Positions 1 to 9,749 of a DNA stretch of 52,040 nt are shown one piece after another. Both the position numbers and the translations under genes were made by a program. Source of the DNA: Sideroxydans sp. (lineage in GTDB: Bacteria > Pseudomonadota > Gammaproteobacteria > Burkholderiales > Gallionellaceae); assembly GCA_027310725.1 (NCBI GenBank), contig DAIDAG010000074.1, forward strand, positions 1 through 52,040. The letters run 5' to 3'. Under the pieces are notes generated by a model. It searched no databases, had not been told where the DNA came from, and saw only the letters and a list, made by a program, of their open reading frames with translations. How positions within the stretch are numbered: position 1 is the stretch's first letter; each line of letters starts with the position of its first letter.

Positions 1-1
1 A

Positions 2-133
2 ACAGACTTGTCGATATACTCTCAATCGAAACTCAATGCAGTAGCTCGTCAGTTAAATGAACGACCACGGAAGACATTGGATTTTGAAACACCCGCCGAG
101 AGATTTAACGCATGTGTTGCGTTGATCGGTTGA
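2..133 (+). pseudogene. IS30-family transposase, C-terminal end (cut by window edge)
   Basis: The frame starting at base 2 is open to a TGA at 131-133 and reads as 43 residues. It contains [20 protein letters not shown], the highly conserved C-terminal signature of IS30-family transposases (DDE integrase core end). The rest of the gene lies to the left of the window, so I cannot tell whether the element is intact or a fragment. I do not see an obvious terminal inverted repeat in the 200 bases after the stop. Confidence 0.8.
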
Positions 134-331
134 GCTGACAGTAGAGGAACGGACGGCAGTGTTAGCGGAGACAAACTGTCAAAATTCGGCCATGAGCTGC
201 CCTTAGCGAGTGTCCGCTGTAGGATGCGAATTCAACAGTAGACATACCAGAGCGGCCCAAGAACTGTAAATCAATCACAAAGTTCGGATATCCTGAATAT
301 CATATTAGCCGCCAGCAGGCCATGTACTTCC
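134..331. other. intergenic stretch, no gene seen
   Basis: This is a 198-base spacer between the transposase end and the 3' end of gnd on the other strand. It should contain the right end of the insertion sequence and its junction with the chromosome, but I could not identify a confident inverted repeat or target duplication. Confidence 0.4.
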
Positions 332-1342
332 CTAATTTTTTTCATGATGGCCGCCAAATTCGTAGCGCAGTGCGGACAGCAATTTGTCGCCATAGTCGGC
401 TTCGCCGCGCGACGTGAAGCGGTTGAAAAGTGCGGCAGTCAGCACCGGGGCAGGTGTACCGGATTCGATCGCGGCGATACTGGTCCAGCGGCCTTCCCCG
501 GAATCGGAAACGCGTCCGCCGAATTGTTTGAGGTCGGCATCGCCGTGCAGCGCGTGCGCGGTCAGATCGAGCAACCATGAGCTGACCACGCTGCCGCGCC
601 GCCACAGCTCGGCCACTTCGGCGACATCGATTTCGTAACGGAATACTTCCGGATCGCGCAACGGAGTCGTTTCTGCATCCGCCTGCCGCGGCGCGCCGCC
701 CACGTTGGCGTGGCGCAGCAGATTGAAACCCTCGGCGTACGCAGCCATCATTCCGTATTCGATGCCGTTGTGTACCATCTTGACGAAGTGCCCTGCACCT
801 TCCGGTCCGCAGTGCAGGTAGCCAATCTCTGCCGGGCCGGGTTGGCCTGTGCGGCCTTCGGTGCGCGGCGCGGTTTCCACGCCCGGCGCGAGCGAGGAAA
901 AGATGGGTTGCAGATGTGCCACTGATGTTTTCTGGCCGCCTATCATCAGGCAATAACCGCGATCCAGTCCCCAGGTGCCGCCGCTGACGCCGACATCCAC
1001 GTAATGTATGGACTTGGAGTGCAGGCTCCTGGCGCGGGCGATGTCGTCCTTGTAATAAGAGTTGCCGCCATCGATGATGATGTCCTCCGCATCCAGCAAC
1101 GTAGCCAGTTCGGCGATGCCGGCATCCACTACGGCTGCCGGCAGCATCAGCCATATGGCGCGCGGCGAACTCAATTTGTTGACCATGTCCCGCATGCTGG
1201 TGGCGGGTGTGGCTCCTTCCTGCGCAAGTGCCCGCACCGCCTCGCTGCTGCGGTCGAACACCACGCATTGATGGCCGGCTTTCAGCAAACGACGCACCAT
1301 ATTCGCGCCCATGCGTCCCAACCCTATCATTCCGATCTGCAT
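332..1342 (-). CDS. gnd: 6-phosphogluconate dehydrogenase, decarboxylating, short type
   Basis: Oxidises 6-phosphogluconate to ribulose 5-phosphate and CO2 with reduction of NAD(P)+, the third step of the oxidative pentose phosphate pathway, in the cytoplasm. The N-terminus has the Rossmann motif GLGRMGANM, followed by IIDGGNSYYKDD (about residue 90), the substrate-binding GVSGGTWGLDRGYC region and the catalytic KMVHNG segment with Lys and Asn. At 336 residues it is the short (YqeC/GndA-like) form rather than the 470-residue E. coli form; short forms are often NAD-preferring, but cofactor choice is inference. I chose the ATG at 1342 because the protein begins MQIGMIGLGRMG there and a CTGGAG ribosome site precedes it; upstream in-frame codons would overlap pgl. 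It is the last gene of the zwf-pgl-gnd run, 19 bases after pgl. Confidence 0.93.
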   Translation of the reverse strand: MQIGMIGLGRMGANMVRRLLKAGHQCVVFDRSSEAVRALAQEGATPATSMRDMVNKLSSPRAIWLMLPAAVVDAGIAELATLLDAEDIIIDGGNSYYKDDIARARSLHSKSIHYVDVGVSGGTWGLDRGYCLMIGGQKTSVAHLQPIFSSLAPGVETAPRTEGRTGQPGPAEIGYLHCGPEGAGHFVKMVHNGIEYGMMAAYAEGFNLLRHANVGGAPRQADAETTPLRDPEVFRYEIDVAEVAELWRRGSVVSSWLLDLTAHALHGDADLKQFGGRVSDSGEGRWTSIAAIESGTPAPVLTAALFNRFTSRGEADYGDKLLSALRYEFGGHHEKN

Positions 1343-1361
1343 ATTTATTCTCCAGATTAAA

Positions 1362-2078
1362 TCAACTGACTTCCGGCATGGCAGCCCGGTCAACATGCCA
1401 TTCGGACGATCCGGCCCGTGCGGCGGGCAATGATTCCCCGTCGATGATCGCTTTCAGTGCGGCGCGTTTGCCTGCACCCGTCACCAGGAATATCCGATGC
1501 CGTGCCTGCTGCAGTGTATGCAATCCGAGCGAAACACGCTGCGGCGGCGGCTTGGGCGCATTGAAGACGGCTACAGCGGCATCGCTCAACTCGGTCGCCG
1601 GATTGTCCGGAAACAGGCTGGCGGTGTGGCCGTCCTCACCCAGGCCGAGCAACACAAGGTCTAGCGGGGCATAATCATTCAGCAGCATGGCATAATTTCG
1701 CGCCGCATCATATGCGCCGTATTCTGCGGCGATGGTATGGATATTCGCCGGCGGAATGGCCACATGGTCGAGCAGGGCGGCATAGGCCATCGTGTCGTTG
1801 CGCTGTTTATCGCCGCGAGGCAAGCACCGCTCGTCGCCAAAAAAAACTTGAACGCGCGCCCAATTCACCGGCAGGTAGCGCAACTGTTCGTAACAGCGAC
1901 GCGGCGTTTCACCACCTGCCAGTGCGAGACGAAATTCGCCCCGGGTAGCGATGGTCTGCGCCGCAAGGTCGGCGACACGTTCTGCCACGCAGGTTGCCAG
2001 AGCCGTATCGTTTTCATGGATTGCAAGTTGTGCGGGCTGGAACGTCATTTTTCTCGCTTCATCCTCCGGTTCGCGCAT
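1362..2078 (-). CDS. pgl: 6-phosphogluconolactonase
   Basis: Hydrolyses 6-phosphogluconolactone to 6-phosphogluconate, between Zwf and Gnd. Family signatures are LALAGGETPRRCYEQL (sugar-phosphate loop, about residue 50), VFFGDERCLP and GLGEDGHTASLFP, characteristic of the DevB/Pgl branch of the glucosamine-6-phosphate isomerase fold. The length of 238 residues is normal. The ATG at 2078 overlaps the zwf stop in a TGATG arrangement, which suggests translational coupling. An internal ATG at 2048 (MTFQPAQL) would remove ten charged residues and is an alternative start. Confidence 0.93.
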   Translation of the reverse strand: MREPEDEARKMTFQPAQLAIHENDTALATCVAERVADLAAQTIATRGEFRLALAGGETPRRCYEQLRYLPVNWARVQVFFGDERCLPRGDKQRNDTMAYAALLDHVAIPPANIHTIAAEYGAYDAARNYAMLLNDYAPLDLVLLGLGEDGHTASLFPDNPATELSDAAVAVFNAPKPPPQRVSLGLHTLQQARHRIFLVTGAGKRAALKAIIDGESLPAARAGSSEWHVDRAAMPEVS

Positions 2079-3592
2079 CAGTAAGCCTGTGTATCCGATC
2101 CGCCCGGATCCAGCGAATGACGCCAGAACTGGTCTTCGCGATCAAACAGGCAATACGTGCCGCGCGGCCCCCAGCTGCCGGCAGGATAGGTATTGATGAA
2201 TTCGCGCTCCATCGACCATACCTTGAGAACCGGATCGACCACATGCCAGGCCGCCTCCACTTCGTCTATGCGCAGGAACAGGGAGTGGTCGCCCATGATC
2301 ACATCGAGCAGCAAGCCTTCGTAGGCATCGTAATCCTCTTCGCCATCCTTGCGGTATGTTGCATCCAGGCTGATGGTACGCGTATGCAGGTCCAGCCCGG
2401 GGACTTTGACCTGCATTTCCATTTTCATGCAATCGTCCGGCTGGATGCCGAGCATGATCCAGTTCGGCTGGGGCGGCCCCTGCCTTGTGTGTCGCAACAG
2501 ATCCTGCGGCGGATTCTTGAAGCGGATGCAGATCGCCGAACTGTTCTGGGCAAGGCGCTTTCCGGTACGCAAATAGAACGGGACTCCGGCCCAGCGCCAG
2601 TTATCGATGAACAATTTCATGGCGGCGTAGGTTTCAGTCGTGCTGTCCGGGGCAACATTCTTTTCCTCCAGATAACCCGGAACCGCCTTGCCGTCGATGC
2701 TGCCGCCGGCATACTGGCCGCGAAACGCGTGGGCATGCACCGCATTCTGGGTGATCGGGCGTATGGCCTTGAACACCTTCACCTTCTCGTCGCGCAAATG
2801 CTCGGCCTCCATGGACAGCGGCGGCTCCATCGCCACCAGGGCCATGAGTTGCAGCAAGTGGCTCTGGATCATATCGCGCAATGCACCCGAACCCTCGTAA
2901 TAATCCGCGCGACCATCCACGCCCAGCGTTTCGGAATGGGTGATCTGCACATGATCGATGTAGTGATGATTCCACAAGGGCTCAAGCAACAGGTTGGCAA
3001 ACCGAAACACCATGACGTTCTGCACAGTGCCTTTGCCGAGATAGTGATCGATGCGGAATATCTGCGGTTCGTTCAGGTGCCGATACAGGCTGGCCTGCAG
3101 CGTCTGTGCGCTCTGCAGGTCGTAGCCGAAGGGTTTTTCGATGACCACGCGCCGCCAGCCGTTCTTCTGCTGGAGCAGACCGACGCTGCCCAGCTTGTCG
3201 ACGATGCCGGGATAGTCGGTCGGTCTCACCGCCATGTAATAGACGATATTGGGCGGCAGATCGGGACCGTCATCCAGCAATTTCTGCAGGCGCGAGTAGG
3301 CGGTATCGTCGTCCGGCGGAATGGCAAAATAATGCAAGCGCCCGCAAAAGCGCTGAAGTGCGGCCTCGTCGATATCGCGCCCGTGCAGTCCGCGCAATAT
3401 CCCGCTGACAAATTCCAGCCATTCCGTACGCACGCGCGGCGTGATGTCGCATCCGAGAATGACCATATGATCCGGCAGTCGCTGTGCCGTTTCCAGATGG
3501 AACAGAGCCGGGATCAATTTGCGTCTGCTCAAGTTGCCACCGGCACCGAAGATGGTCAATGTGCAGGAATCCAGAGTCTTCATACCGGACAT
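2078..3592 (-). CDS. zwf: glucose-6-phosphate dehydrogenase
   Basis: Oxidises glucose 6-phosphate to 6-phosphogluconolactone and makes NAD(P)H, the entry step of the oxidative pentose phosphate and Entner-Doudoroff routes. The 504-residue length is typical. The active-site motif RIDHYLGKGTVQN is present near residue 180, with Gly where most family members have Glu. The N-terminal nucleotide loop reads GAGGNLSRRKL instead of the usual GASGDLxxRKL. IEKPFGYDLQSA and GVPFYLRTGKRL are further family blocks. It lies 9 bases after the debranching-enzyme gene and is coupled to pgl, so the genes are probably one transcript. Confidence 0.95.
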   Translation of the reverse strand: MSGMKTLDSCTLTIFGAGGNLSRRKLIPALFHLETAQRLPDHMVILGCDITPRVRTEWLEFVSGILRGLHGRDIDEAALQRFCGRLHYFAIPPDDDTAYSRLQKLLDDGPDLPPNIVYYMAVRPTDYPGIVDKLGSVGLLQQKNGWRRVVIEKPFGYDLQSAQTLQASLYRHLNEPQIFRIDHYLGKGTVQNVMVFRFANLLLEPLWNHHYIDHVQITHSETLGVDGRADYYEGSGALRDMIQSHLLQLMALVAMEPPLSMEAEHLRDEKVKVFKAIRPITQNAVHAHAFRGQYAGGSIDGKAVPGYLEEKNVAPDSTTETYAAMKLFIDNWRWAGVPFYLRTGKRLAQNSSAICIRFKNPPQDLLRHTRQGPPQPNWIMLGIQPDDCMKMEMQVKVPGLDLHTRTISLDATYRKDGEEDYDAYEGLLLDVIMGDHSLFLRIDEVEAAWHVVDPVLKVWSMEREFINTYPAGSWGPRGTYCLFDREDQFWRHSLDPGGSDTQAY

Positions 3593-3601
3593 CTTTTCAG
3601 T

Positions 3602-5662
3602 TCAGGCGACAGATCTGGTTTGTTCATGCCGATATTCCTTTTCATTTTTCGATTGGGCGCGGCGAAGTTTCAGCCAGGCATCCAGCGTGCATGCGACCGA
3701 CCATGCCTGGGCAGGACAGCCTCGCGCCGTGTGCGGCGCATCGCCGTCAAATATTTCGCTCACCGTGCCCAGACCGGCTTTATTGAGATGGCTTTGTAAT
3801 CCCTCCAGTCGCGACAAGGCCCGTTCCGCATTGCCGCTGACCCGGTATTCCGCCAGGGCATAATGCCCAAGCAGCCATGCCCATACCGTACCCTGGTGGT
3901 ATGCACTGTCGCGCGACCAGACATCGCCTTGATAATGCGCACGGTAATCGGGACTGGCGGGTGCCAGCGAGCGCAAACCGCAAGGAGTGAGCAGGTGTCG
4001 CGCGCAGATGGCAACGACATCCTGCCGGACGTCGGGGTCTAGCGGCGTGAACGGCAGGCTGACGGCAAAAATCTGGTTGGGCCGGATGTCGTCGTTTTTG
4101 CCGGCGGGTGCGTCAAGGACATCGAACAGCCCGTTGTGTTTCGGCCGGACAAATCTCTGGAATCCAACTCGGGTCCTTGCCGCCATCGCCGCGTATTCTT
4201 TCGCGCACTGTTCATCCTTCAATACGTGGGCGAAATACTCCATCGTCTGCAAGGCGTTGTACCACAGGGCATTTATTTCCACCGGTTTGCCGGTCCGCGG
4301 GGTGATGACATTGTCGCCCGCTCGCGCATCCATCCAGGTCAGCTGCACACCGGTTTCGCCCGCGCGCAGCAGACCGTCTGACACATCCATGCCGATGCCG
4401 TGGCGTGTGCCCTTGCGATAATGCTCGATGATCTGCCGCAATATCGGCCACGCGTAAGCCAGCGACGGCAAATCATTGATGGCCGAAAAATACGCGCGCC
4501 AGGCCTCGATGAACCACAGTGCCGCATCTGCCGTGTTGTATTGGGGGGCCTCGCCATTGCCCGGAAAGAAATTGGGCAGCATGCCGCCGTCCACCAGCGG
4601 CAGGTAACCCAGCAACAGGCTGCGTGCCTGCCGGTAGCGTCCGGTTGCCAGCATCAGCCCGGGCAGCGCGATCATGCTGTCGCGCCCCCATTCGCCGAAC
4701 CACGGGTAGCCTGCCACGACGGCATCGCGCCCGTGGACATCCTGCTCATTGCGAATCACAAAGCTGTCCGTTGCCAGGATCAATTGGTCTATCCATGCGG
4801 GTGCCTGTATCAATTCCGGCACGGTGATCTTCGCGCGGGTCAGCATGGCCAGGTCGCGCGCCTGAAAGCGCCGCATCGCGTCTTCCATGTAGTAGGCCGG
4901 TTCATCCTCCTCGATGGAAGCGGTCAGCCCGACCCAGTGCCCGGCATGAATGGGAAAGGTCATATAGCCGACGCACAAATGGCGATCCAGGTTGGACAGG
5001 CCGCGATCACGCTCCGCGGGCAAATCGAAATCTTCTACCCAATAATCCGCGCTCTGCACCTCGCCACAGCGGGAATGAAAATGCAGGGTAGGGCAGTCCG
5101 GATAACTGATATCCAGTTCGCGATCGCTCGTCTGGAAAGAGGGCGAATTGTTTTCAAATCCGGTGATGCCGTGATGATCTCGCACATTGGTCAGCAACCG
5201 CACGCGCAATTCCACTTTGCGTTCCGCGGGGTTTTCCAGCAAGCGCCAGGCCAGGCTGGTGCTATGCCTGCCGTACTCCATCCAGATGCGGGCTTCGATC
5301 AGCAGGTCATCCAGACGGTAGCGCCAGACCGGCATGCGCCCGTCCAGCCGGAACGACTCTATGGCAAGATGTCCCTGCGGCTCCACTGTACCGCTGCCCC
5401 ATCGATTGCTATGCAAAGGGGTGACGCGATCACCGTCCAGCAACTCGGCATCGGCCTTGGCAAACAGCAGATTGCGCTGCAAATGCGAGTGAAACGGCGC
5501 GATCAGCAATCCGTGGTAACGCCGGGTCAGCGTGCCCGCGACCGTTCCGCCGGCGTAACCTCCTTTGCCGTTGGTCAGCCACCATTCATGCTGTTCCGCA
5601 AGTTCGAGCGTGCCGCAGACTTCGCGATCCAGATGTCCCAGCTGTGGCAGCGATTGTTTCAT
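3602..5662 (-). CDS. amylo-alpha-1,6-glucosidase (glycogen debranching, GH133 type)
   Basis: Probable hydrolase of alpha-1,6 branch points left after phosphorylase action on glycogen. The N-terminal half has the bacterial/archaeal debranching-enzyme signature: EWWLTNGKGGYAGGTVAG (residues 26-43) and TRRYHGLLIA. The C-terminal (alpha/alpha)6 catalytic half has GYPWFGEWGRDSMIALPGL and GDVWSRDSAYHQGTVWAWLLG, where the conserved acidic residues lie. The 686-residue length matches the family (GDE_N followed by GDE_C). It sits between tal and zwf on the same strand, in line with glycogen feeding the pentose phosphate pathway. The symbol gdb or glgX is avoided because neither is clearly established for this family. 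Confidence 0.88.
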   Translation of the reverse strand: MKQSLPQLGHLDREVCGTLELAEQHEWWLTNGKGGYAGGTVAGTLTRRYHGLLIAPFHSHLQRNLLFAKADAELLDGDRVTPLHSNRWGSGTVEPQGHLAIESFRLDGRMPVWRYRLDDLLIEARIWMEYGRHSTSLAWRLLENPAERKVELRVRLLTNVRDHHGITGFENNSPSFQTSDRELDISYPDCPTLHFHSRCGEVQSADYWVEDFDLPAERDRGLSNLDRHLCVGYMTFPIHAGHWVGLTASIEEDEPAYYMEDAMRRFQARDLAMLTRAKITVPELIQAPAWIDQLILATDSFVIRNEQDVHGRDAVVAGYPWFGEWGRDSMIALPGLMLATGRYRQARSLLLGYLPLVDGGMLPNFFPGNGEAPQYNTADAALWFIEAWRAYFSAINDLPSLAYAWPILRQIIEHYRKGTRHGIGMDVSDGLLRAGETGVQLTWMDARAGDNVITPRTGKPVEINALWYNALQTMEYFAHVLKDEQCAKEYAAMAARTRVGFQRFVRPKHNGLFDVLDAPAGKNDDIRPNQIFAVSLPFTPLDPDVRQDVVAICARHLLTPCGLRSLAPASPDYRAHYQGDVWSRDSAYHQGTVWAWLLGHYALAEYRVSGNAERALSRLEGLQSHLNKAGLGTVSEIFDGDAPHTARGCPAQAWSVACTLDAWLKLRRAQSKNEKEYRHEQTRSVA

Positions 5663-5786
5663 TACTGTCTCCTTGCCCCGCCCATGCCCGCTCTATATGG
5701 CTTGGCGATTAAACGGCAGAAGCCGTTATTGGTGTTGCCTTCACCCTTGTCACTCCAGGGACCGATAGCCCGATACCCGCATGCCC

Positions 5787-6737
5787 CTAGAATTTTTCCA
5801 TCAGCATTTTTTCCAGCTTGACCTGGTCCGCGGTGAAACCGCGTATGCCCTCGGCAAGTTTCTCGGTGGCCATGGCATCCTCGTTCATTGCCCAGCGGAA
5901 TTCGGCTTCTGTCATCGGCATCGGTCGCACTTCGGTCACGCCCGTGTCGGCCAGCTTGCGTGGCAGCGAACCTTGCGTGGCTTCCAGTTTTTGCAGAAAA
6001 ACCGGTGCGATGGTGAGGCGGTCGCATCCGGCCAGTGCCAGAATTTCGTCCATATTGCGAAACGAGGCGCCCATGATGATGGTCTGATAGCCGTGCGCCT
6101 TGTAGTATGCGTAGATCTGGCGTACGGAGAGCACGCCGGGGTCTGCTTCAGCCGCAAAATCCTGACCGCTGTGCGCCTTGTGCCAGTCCAGAATGCGTCC
6201 GACGAAAGGAGAGATCAGTGTCACGTTCGCTTCCGCACAACAACGCGCCTGGGCAAAGCCGAACAGCAACGTAAGATTGCAATTGATACCCTCGTGCTCG
6301 AGGATCGATGCCGCTCGTATGCCTTCCCAGGTCGAGGCGATCTTGATCAGCACACGGTTGCTGGCTATACCCGCGGCGCTGTAAAGACGGATCAGTTTGC
6401 GCGCCTTGCTCACTGTGGCCGCAGTGTCAAAGGAAAGCCGTGCATCCACTTCGGTCGAGATGCGCCCCGGAACGTACTTGAGAATCTCCAGCCCGACGCC
6501 CACCGCCAGTTTGTCCATCGCATCGTGTGCCTGTTGCATACGGTCGTCGCTTTGCGATTTGCCCCATGCGACCGCATCGGCGATGAGCGGAACGTACTCC
6601 GGCAGGGTTGCCGCCTTTAACAGCAGGGACGGGTTGGTCGTCGCATCCTGCGGCCGGTGATGGCTGATCGCGCCGATATCGCCCGTGTCCGCCACGATGA
6701 CGGTCATTGATTCAAGTTGTTCCAGCAGATTGGCCAT
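5787..6737 (-). CDS. tal: transaldolase
   Basis: Transfers a dihydroxyacetone unit from sedoheptulose 7-phosphate to glyceraldehyde 3-phosphate in the non-oxidative pentose phosphate pathway. The Schiff-base lysine is in [16 protein letters not shown] (about residue 130), preceded by [13 protein letters not shown] near the N-terminus and followed by [11 protein letters not shown] and [11 protein letters not shown]. At 316 residues it is the TalB-type enzyme, not the small TalC/FSA form. The gene follows glgP by 72 bases. A spacer of about 125 bases to the debranching gene may hold its own regulatory signals, but I see no clear terminator. Confidence 0.95.
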   Translation of the reverse strand: MANLLEQLESMTVIVADTGDIGAISHHRPQDATTNPSLLLKAATLPEYVPLIADAVAWGKSQSDDRMQQAHDAMDKLAVGVGLEILKYVPGRISTEVDARLSFDTAATVSKARKLIRLYSAAGIASNRVLIKIASTWEGIRAASILEHEGINCNLTLLFGFAQARCCAEANVTLISPFVGRILDWHKAHSGQDFAAEADPGVLSVRQIYAYYKAHGYQTIIMGASFRNMDEILALAGCDRLTIAPVFLQKLEATQGSLPRKLADTGVTEVRPMPMTEAEFRWAMNEDAMATEKLAEGIRGFTADQVKLEKMLMEKF

Positions 6738-6809
6738 ATTTATTCCTGAAATTTAGGGGTGCAAAACTGTTGCCGGGTTCTCAATGCCGTTGTTGCCGAG
6801 GGCGGCATT

Positions 6810-9353
6810 TCAATATGCAACTGCCAGAGGTTCTTCTGAAGCCATGTTCAACTGCGCTTGTTGCCGGATCGTTTGCCTTTTCGGGAGTGGCTCGACGCGC
6901 CAGATCTTTTCGGCGTACTCGCCGATACTTCGATCGCTGGAGAACTTGCCCATACCTGCCACATTGAGGATCGCCTTGCGTGCCCATTCGTCGGGCTTGT
7001 TGTAGAGGGCGTCGACCTTTAGCTGACAATCGACGTAAGCGGCATAGTCGGCCAGGAGCAGGAAGCGGTCGCCGCCTTGCGTCAGGTTGTCCACGATCGC
7101 GCGGAAGCGTTCCGGTTCTTCCGGGGAGAAATAGCCCGAGCCGATCATATCCAGTGCCTGGCGCAGTTCGTCGTTGGCGTGGCAATGATCCCGCGGAATG
7201 TAGCCATGTCGGCGCAGTTTGGCGGCCTCCTCGATGTTCAGTCCGAAGATGAAGATGTTGTCCCATCCCACTTCGGCGCCGATCTCGACGTTGGCACCAT
7301 CCATCGTGCCGATGGTAAGCGCCCCGTTCAGCGCCATCTTCATGTTGCCCGTGCCGGATGCCTCCGTTCCCGCAGTCGATATCTGTTCGGACAAATCGGT
7401 GGCGGGAATGATGTCTGTCGCGATTGCAACGTTATAGTTTGGGATGAATACCACTTTCAGCAACCCGTGCATGGCGGGATCGTTGTTCACGAAGTCCGCC
7501 ACATCGTTGATCAGTTTGATGATGAGCTTGGCTGCGGCGTAACCCGGTGCTGCCTTGCCGCTGAAGATGACCGTGCGCGGCACAAGGCCTTCCGTCTTTC
7601 CGGCGCGGATGCGGTTGTACCGGGTGACGACATGCAGCAGGTTGAGCAATTGGCGCTTGTATTCATGGATACGCTTGATCTGCACGTCGAACAGCGAGTC
7701 GGGATTGACCTCGATTTTCAGGTGTTCGCGGATATAGGCCGAAAGCTTCGCCTTGTTGGTTTGTTTGACGGACATGAATGCCTGCTTGAAGGCTTTGTTC
7801 TCCGCGAGCGGTGCGAGCCTTTCCAGTTCCTCCAGCCCGGTTTTCCATCCCTCCCCGATGTGCCGGGTTATCAGGGCGGACAACGCCGGGTTGGCCTGGT
7901 TGATCCAGCGGCGGGGAGTGATGCCGTTCGTGATGTTGATGATCTTGCCAGGGTAGATTTGTTCGAAATCGGCGAAGGTGGTGCTTTTCATCAGATCGGT
8001 ATGGATCTCTGCCACGCCATTCACCTTGTGGCTGCCAACGATGGCAAGGTGCGCCATTCTGACCCGTTTGCCCATATCCTCGTCTATGATCGAGATGCGC
8101 CGCAGCAACTCGATGTCACCGGGATTGCGGTGCATCACATCGTGCAGGAATCGGTGGTTGATTTCGTAAATGATCTGCATGTGGCGGGGCAGCACCCTTT
8201 CGAACATTTCCAGCGGCCAGGTTTCCAATGCTTCGGGCATCAAAGTATGGTTGGTGTAGGAAAAGATCCTCACCGAGATGCCCCATGCCCTGTCCCAGTC
8301 CAGATGATGAATGTCCATCAGCAGGCGCATGAGTTCGGGTATGGAGACGGAGGGATGCGTGTCGTTCAACTGGATGGCGGCCTTGTCCGGCAGAAGGTCG
8401 AAATCCCGGTGGTATTTCTGGAAACGGAAAAGGATGTCCTGCAGGGAAGCCGTAACGAAAAAATACTGCTGCTTCAGCCTGAGTTCCTTCCCCATCAGGG
8501 TCGTATCGTCCGGATAGAGGACTTTGGACAGGCTCTCCGATTCGCTTTTGTCCCCAACTGCCTTGATATAGTCGCCGTTGTTGAAGTAGCGCAGGTCAAA
8601 ATCGCGCGTCGCCTTGGCGGACCACAGGCGCATGTTGTTGACCGTGTTGTTGCCGAAGCCCGGGACTGGAGTGTCATACGCCATGGCCATCACTTCCGTG
8701 GTATCCAGCCAGTGGTAGCGGTAAGTGCCGTCATCGTCCTTGCAGTGCATGACTCGACCGTAAAAATTCACCTTGTAAAGGAGGTCCGGGCGGGGGAATT
8801 CCCACGGATTGCCGTAGCGCAGCCAGTTGTCCGGGCGTTCTACCTGGTATCCGTTCTCGATATCCTGATGGAACATGCCGTATTCGTAGCGGATGCCGTA
8901 CCCGTAACTGGGTATGCCGAGTGTGGCCAGCGAATCCAGGAAGCAGGCGGCCAGGCGCCCCAAGCCGCCATTGCCGAGGGCCGCATCTTCCTCGATCTCG
9001 CGCACCGCATCGAAATCCACACCCAGTTCAAGCAGCACGTCACGACAATTGTCGAAAAATCCCATGTTGAGCAAACTGTTGGCAAGCATCCGTCCGGTCA
9101 GGAATTCCATCGAGAGGTAATAGACCCGCTTGACGTCTTCACGATAGTACCTGCGCTGGGTCTCCATGCAGTGCTCTATCAGACGGTCGCGTGCGGCAAA
9201 CGCGACAGCGTGAAACCAGTCGCGTACCGATGCGTTGAGAGACTCTTTTCCAACGGCATAGGTGAGCCTGTTGACGAGGGAATGCCTCAATGATTGTTTG
9301 TCAAAACCGAGAAACTCATGCTGGGGTGCGCCGTGTTTTATATTTTCAGCCAT
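6810..9353 (-). CDS. glgP: glycogen/starch/alpha-glucan phosphorylase
   Basis: Releases glucose 1-phosphate from the non-reducing ends of glycogen by phosphorolysis, using pyridoxal phosphate. The PLP lysine lies in the signature EASGTGNMKMALNGALTIGT near the C-terminus; GNGGLGRLAACFLDS near residue 115 and KRIHEYKRQLLN are further phosphorylase blocks. The length of 847 residues is normal for the GT35 family. I chose the ATG at 9353 (MAENIKHG) because GGAGG lies about 5 bases upstream. Longer reading into 9461 gives an unconvincing N-terminal extension. It heads the glgP-tal-debranching-zwf-pgl-gnd group. Confidence 0.95.
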   Translation of the reverse strand: MAENIKHGAPQHEFLGFDKQSLRHSLVNRLTYAVGKESLNASVRDWFHAVAFAARDRLIEHCMETQRRYYREDVKRVYYLSMEFLTGRMLANSLLNMGFFDNCRDVLLELGVDFDAVREIEEDAALGNGGLGRLAACFLDSLATLGIPSYGYGIRYEYGMFHQDIENGYQVERPDNWLRYGNPWEFPRPDLLYKVNFYGRVMHCKDDDGTYRYHWLDTTEVMAMAYDTPVPGFGNNTVNNMRLWSAKATRDFDLRYFNNGDYIKAVGDKSESESLSKVLYPDDTTLMGKELRLKQQYFFVTASLQDILFRFQKYHRDFDLLPDKAAIQLNDTHPSVSIPELMRLLMDIHHLDWDRAWGISVRIFSYTNHTLMPEALETWPLEMFERVLPRHMQIIYEINHRFLHDVMHRNPGDIELLRRISIIDEDMGKRVRMAHLAIVGSHKVNGVAEIHTDLMKSTTFADFEQIYPGKIINITNGITPRRWINQANPALSALITRHIGEGWKTGLEELERLAPLAENKAFKQAFMSVKQTNKAKLSAYIREHLKIEVNPDSLFDVQIKRIHEYKRQLLNLLHVVTRYNRIRAGKTEGLVPRTVIFSGKAAPGYAAAKLIIKLINDVADFVNNDPAMHGLLKVVFIPNYNVAIATDIIPATDLSEQISTAGTEASGTGNMKMALNGALTIGTMDGANVEIGAEVGWDNIFIFGLNIEEAAKLRRHGYIPRDHCHANDELRQALDMIGSGYFSPEEPERFRAIVDNLTQGGDRFLLLADYAAYVDCQLKVDALYNKPDEWARKAILNVAGMGKFSSDRSIGEYAEKIWRVEPLPKRQTIRQQAQLNMASEEPLAVAY

Positions 9354-9749
9354 GGATGCCTCCATTATGGATAAGCGCGTCAATGCCGGAATGATGCCTG
9401 GCCGGCGGTTGTCCCGAAATGCGGTACGTCGAATTTCGGTGATACTGGCAGGTGCGGTCAAACGGTTCTGTGCGGTGTCGCTCAGCAGAAAATTGGTGAA
9501 CCGGGATTTGACCGGGCCAAGTCATGCCGAGGTTCGAATCAATTCGGAATCTGCGAGCGACACACGGAACTAAATATAAGCATTACCGCGTGACCGCGTA
9601 ATTAATAAAAATTCATTTTGCAGGCGATCGCAGCCATATCCGCACGACGGGCATCTGCAAGCGCCCAATGCCGTATGAGCGTCAGGCTGGCGCGGAGCAG
9701 GCAACCGGGTGCCGGGATTTTCTGGCCCCGGCCAAATTGGCGGGCGAAC
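9354..9749. other. intergenic stretch upstream of glgP
   Basis: Nearly 400 bases with no supported gene. The part worth noting is 9577-9619, a two-part sequence that recurs at 10864-10908 upstream of the next minus-strand operon (annotated separately). The rest shows nothing I can name. Confidence 0.5.
9577..9619 (-). promoter_or_regulatory. shared upstream element, copy 1 (glgP side)
   Basis: Read on the minus strand this has AAAATGAATTTTTATTAAT, a short spacer, GGTCACGCGG, two bases and ATGCTTA. The same two blocks with a spacer longer by 2 bases occur at 10864-10908. It lies about 225 bases upstream of the glgP start and in the same orientation. It may be a promoter or operator shared by both transcripts, or simply a duplicated intergenic piece; the role is inference. 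Confidence 0.4.

Noticed and set aside
1994..3799. Long plus-strand open frame of 601 codons
   Set aside because: It is antisense to zwf, pgl and the debranching-enzyme gene, which have strong family motifs; the high GC content keeps the opposite frame open.
7077..9293. 738-codon plus-strand open frame
   Set aside because: Antisense to glgP, with no recognisable motifs; a shadow of the codon pattern.
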